A DNA stretch of 33,677 bases from Nostoc sp. FACHB-110 (lineage in GTDB: Bacteria > Cyanobacteriota > Cyanobacteriia > Cyanobacteriales > Nostocaceae): NCBI RefSeq assembly GCF_014697425.1, contig NZ_JACJRU010000062.1:1-33677 (forward strand), given 5' to 3'. The position numbers and the translations under genes were made by a program. Positions 32,284-33,677 of this stretch are shown piece by piece (position 1 is the stretch's first letter; every line of letters starts with the position of its first letter). Under the pieces are notes generated by a model that worked only from the letters and a program-made list of their open reading frames with translations, ran no database searches and was not told the DNA's origin.

Positions 32284-33255
32284 CTAGCCAAATAAAATCA
32301 ACCAAAAAGGTAATGCGATAAATAAGCCTATAAATGTTAAGGCAATACAGCTTGCTAATAAGTTGCGATCTAAATCATAAACCTCTGCCAAAATTAGCAC
32401 AGAAAGGCCTGTAGGTGTGCCAGACATCAATACCAGAATCAGCCGTTGTTCGCCAGTTACACCTAAAAAAGTTGCACCTAATCCTACTAGTATCGGCACA
32501 ATAAAGACTTTGAGAACACTAGCAATATAAGCAATCTTTAAACTTTTCCAGCCTGTAATTGTTCCTAGTCGCAACCCCACAAGCAGTAAAGCGAAGGCAA
32601 TAACTACCCAAACGGCTTGTTCTAATACCCCTTCGACTATTGTTGGCAATTGTATAAATTGAGTACTTAAGCCCAAAACAAATGTCCACAAGCTAGGCAC
32701 TGTTACTAAATCGCGTAACTGAATCCACCAATGATTCTCGGTGTGACTCTTGCCAAAATAGCTAGCAATTAAAACAGCGATGCCATAAGTCCCGACAACG
32801 TTGTTAGTCACACTAAATAACACTGCCCAGTCATTGTTTTGGGGACTAGTCAATACCTGTGTGAGGGTTAACCCGACAAAACCTGTGTTTCCTAAAATGG
32901 TAGCCAGAATAAAACTGCCTAAACTAGCGCGCATAGATGGAATGTCGATTGACAAGTCCGAATTGGCTAAACTTAGCTGCTGTTTTTGGCTTTGGAACCA
33001 TTGTAAGCTTTGCCAAAAACACAGGGCTAAAACTAGACTGAGCAATAATACTCCGACGGCTATTCCAGGGATGAGTGCGCCATGAGATAAGTCAGTGTGA
33101 CGTGCTAACACAAAAAGTTGTAATGGCACACCTAACCAATAAAGTCCATTACCCAGCCACTTCAGCAGTTTATCTGGGGTAAATCGAGATACTAATAGTC
33201 CTATACCTACCCAGATGAGAAAAGGGGTGTAGGCATGAATCAGGCTTTCAATCAT
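32284..33255 (-). CDS. AEC-family (auxin efflux carrier-like) transporter
   Basis: The 323-residue protein is hydrophobic throughout with about ten membrane helices in two halves. Diagnostic segments are the FILATILGNTGFVGLTLTQV region in the middle and LMSGTPTGLSVLILAEVYDL near the end, plus the LASCIALTFIGLFIALPFW last helix. Bacterial AEC proteins transport organic acids or other small metabolites by a two-domain elevator-like fold. The substrate here is unknown. No neighbour points to one. The start at 33255 (MIESLIHAYTPFLIWVG) is the first ATG before the first helix. Confidence 0.88.
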   Translation of the reverse strand: MIESLIHAYTPFLIWVGIGLLVSRFTPDKLLKWLGNGLYWLGVPLQLFVLARHTDLSHGALIPGIAVGVLLLSLVLALCFWQSLQWFQSQKQQLSLANSDLSIDIPSMRASLGSFILATILGNTGFVGLTLTQVLTSPQNNDWAVLFSVTNNVVGTYGIAVLIASYFGKSHTENHWWIQLRDLVTVPSLWTFVLGLSTQFIQLPTIVEGVLEQAVWVVIAFALLLVGLRLGTITGWKSLKIAYIASVLKVFIVPILVGLGATFLGVTGEQRLILVLMSGTPTGLSVLILAEVYDLDRNLLASCIALTFIGLFIALPFWLILFG

Positions 33256-33635
33256 GTTCAGGCAGCACCTTGGTTAAGGTGTCAGAATTGATGCTGTTGT
33301 TAATACATCAGCACAGTCTTCTTTATTATTATCAGGACTTACGCACAAAGATTATCTGTGAAGATTGGGTGTCAGGGTGAAAGGGTATGGGGTGTAAGGA
33401 TTTTGAATCAGTACACCCCTATACCCCTGAACCCCTAAACCTGGATTTTTCGTTTTGATGCGTAAGTCTTAATTATTTAAGGTGAACCTTTAAGGACTTT
33501 TAGTATCAGAAAAATTTGGCGGGCGATAGCGATCGCTTTTGCAAAAAAATCCCCTCACTTCTCCAGGTGAGAGCTTGACTAAGTAGCCAAACTCTTGTCT
33601 AAACTTACTCATAGCTAGCTATTGTGAGGAAGTTG
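33256..33635. other. Region between AEC gene and window end
   Basis: Besides the MITE-like element at 33334-33470 there is a HIP1 octamer near 33530. A 40-codon frame on the minus strand (33490-33612) starts MSKFRQEFGYLVKLSPGEVR and may be a small gene or a fragment; I do not recognise it. The rest shows nothing I can name. Confidence 0.4.
33334..33470. mobile_element. MITE-like element, 137 bp
   Basis: Terminal inverted repeats AGGACTTACGCA (33334-33345) and TGCGTAAGTCTT (33459-33470) match at 11 of 12 positions. Inside is a long hairpin-forming part, GGGTATGGGGTGTA against TACACCCCTATACCC. There is no coding capacity. Ends of the type ACTTACGCA are seen in cyanobacterial IS-derived MITEs; the parent element is not in the window. 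Flanking A/T-rich DNA gives no clear target duplication. Confidence 0.65.
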
Positions 33636-33677
33636 ATGTGGAAAGTATCGGAGTTTGGTAATTTAGTAGGCATTTCG
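33636..33677 (+). CDS. Start of a possible MerR-type/IS607 resolvase-like gene, cut by window edge
   Basis: AGGA at 33627-33630 lies 5 nt before this ATG. The 14 codons to the edge read MWKVSEFGNLVGIS, the usual start of the MerR-like helix-turn-helix of IS607-type serine recombinases. Only the first helices can be read, so the call is tentative. Confidence 0.35.
   Translation, partial: MWKVSEFGNLVGIS

Overview
The window looks like chromosome from a filamentous, probably heterocyst-forming cyanobacterium (Nostoc, Tolypothrix or Calothrix type). The evidence is the frequent HIP1 octamer GCGATCGC, short tandem heptad repeats between genes, several families of palindromic dispersed repeats, and recognisable cyanobacterial genes (SigG/SapG-type sigma/anti-sigma pair, phosphoketolase, NAD-type Gap1, a ComFB protein). 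No rRNA, tRNA or CRISPR array was seen by eye.

Left part (1-5.5 kb): a truncated NB-ARC/TPR signalling ATPase (-), a small membrane protein (+), a ParM-like actin ATPase with a ParR-like partner (-), a DedA-family membrane protein (-) and an Rrf2-family regulator (-).

Sulfide/persulfide block (6.3-9.0 kb, all +): persulfide dioxygenase, rhodanese with a membrane tail, TauE/SafE anion exporter and an ArsR-family regulator resembling the BigR/SqrR sulfide sensors. The same 10-bp palindrome, ACTATATAGT, lies before the dioxygenase and before the regulator, so the regulator probably controls both promoters. A decayed fragment resembling a CCG-type (HdrB-like) iron-sulfur protein lies just upstream.

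STAND/CHAT block (9.0-15.9 kb, all -): a CHAT caspase-like protease fused to an ATPase, a stand-alone PD-(D/E)XK nuclease-like protein, and a 1343-residue ATPase with a membrane helix, coiled coil and 14 near-identical WD40 repeats. Gaps of 48 and 56 bp suggest one operon. With a sensor-like propeller, ATPases, a protease and a nuclease, it is the best candidate here for an undescribed defence or regulated-cell-death system; that role is inferred. An array of eight 21-bp repeats lies just beyond its 3' end.

Central carbon block (16.5-23.4 kb, all +): phosphoketolase, Gap1, pyruvate kinase and transaldolase, each with its own sizeable upstream region. Together they fit sugar breakdown in the dark or in heterocysts. 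A 28-bp near-perfect palindrome precedes the phosphoketolase gene.

Right part (23.5-33.7 kb): LeuRS (-), a gamma-glutamylcyclotransferase-like protein (+), the anti-sigma factor and ECF sigma factor SapG/SigG (-) with a sigma-E-like promoter in front of sigG, a small membrane protein (-), an L,D-transpeptidase (+), a ComFB/CdgR-type protein (-), an M23 peptidase (-), an AEC transporter (-), a MITE-like element, and at the very edge the first codons of a possible MerR/IS607-type gene. Several of these act in or on the cell envelope.
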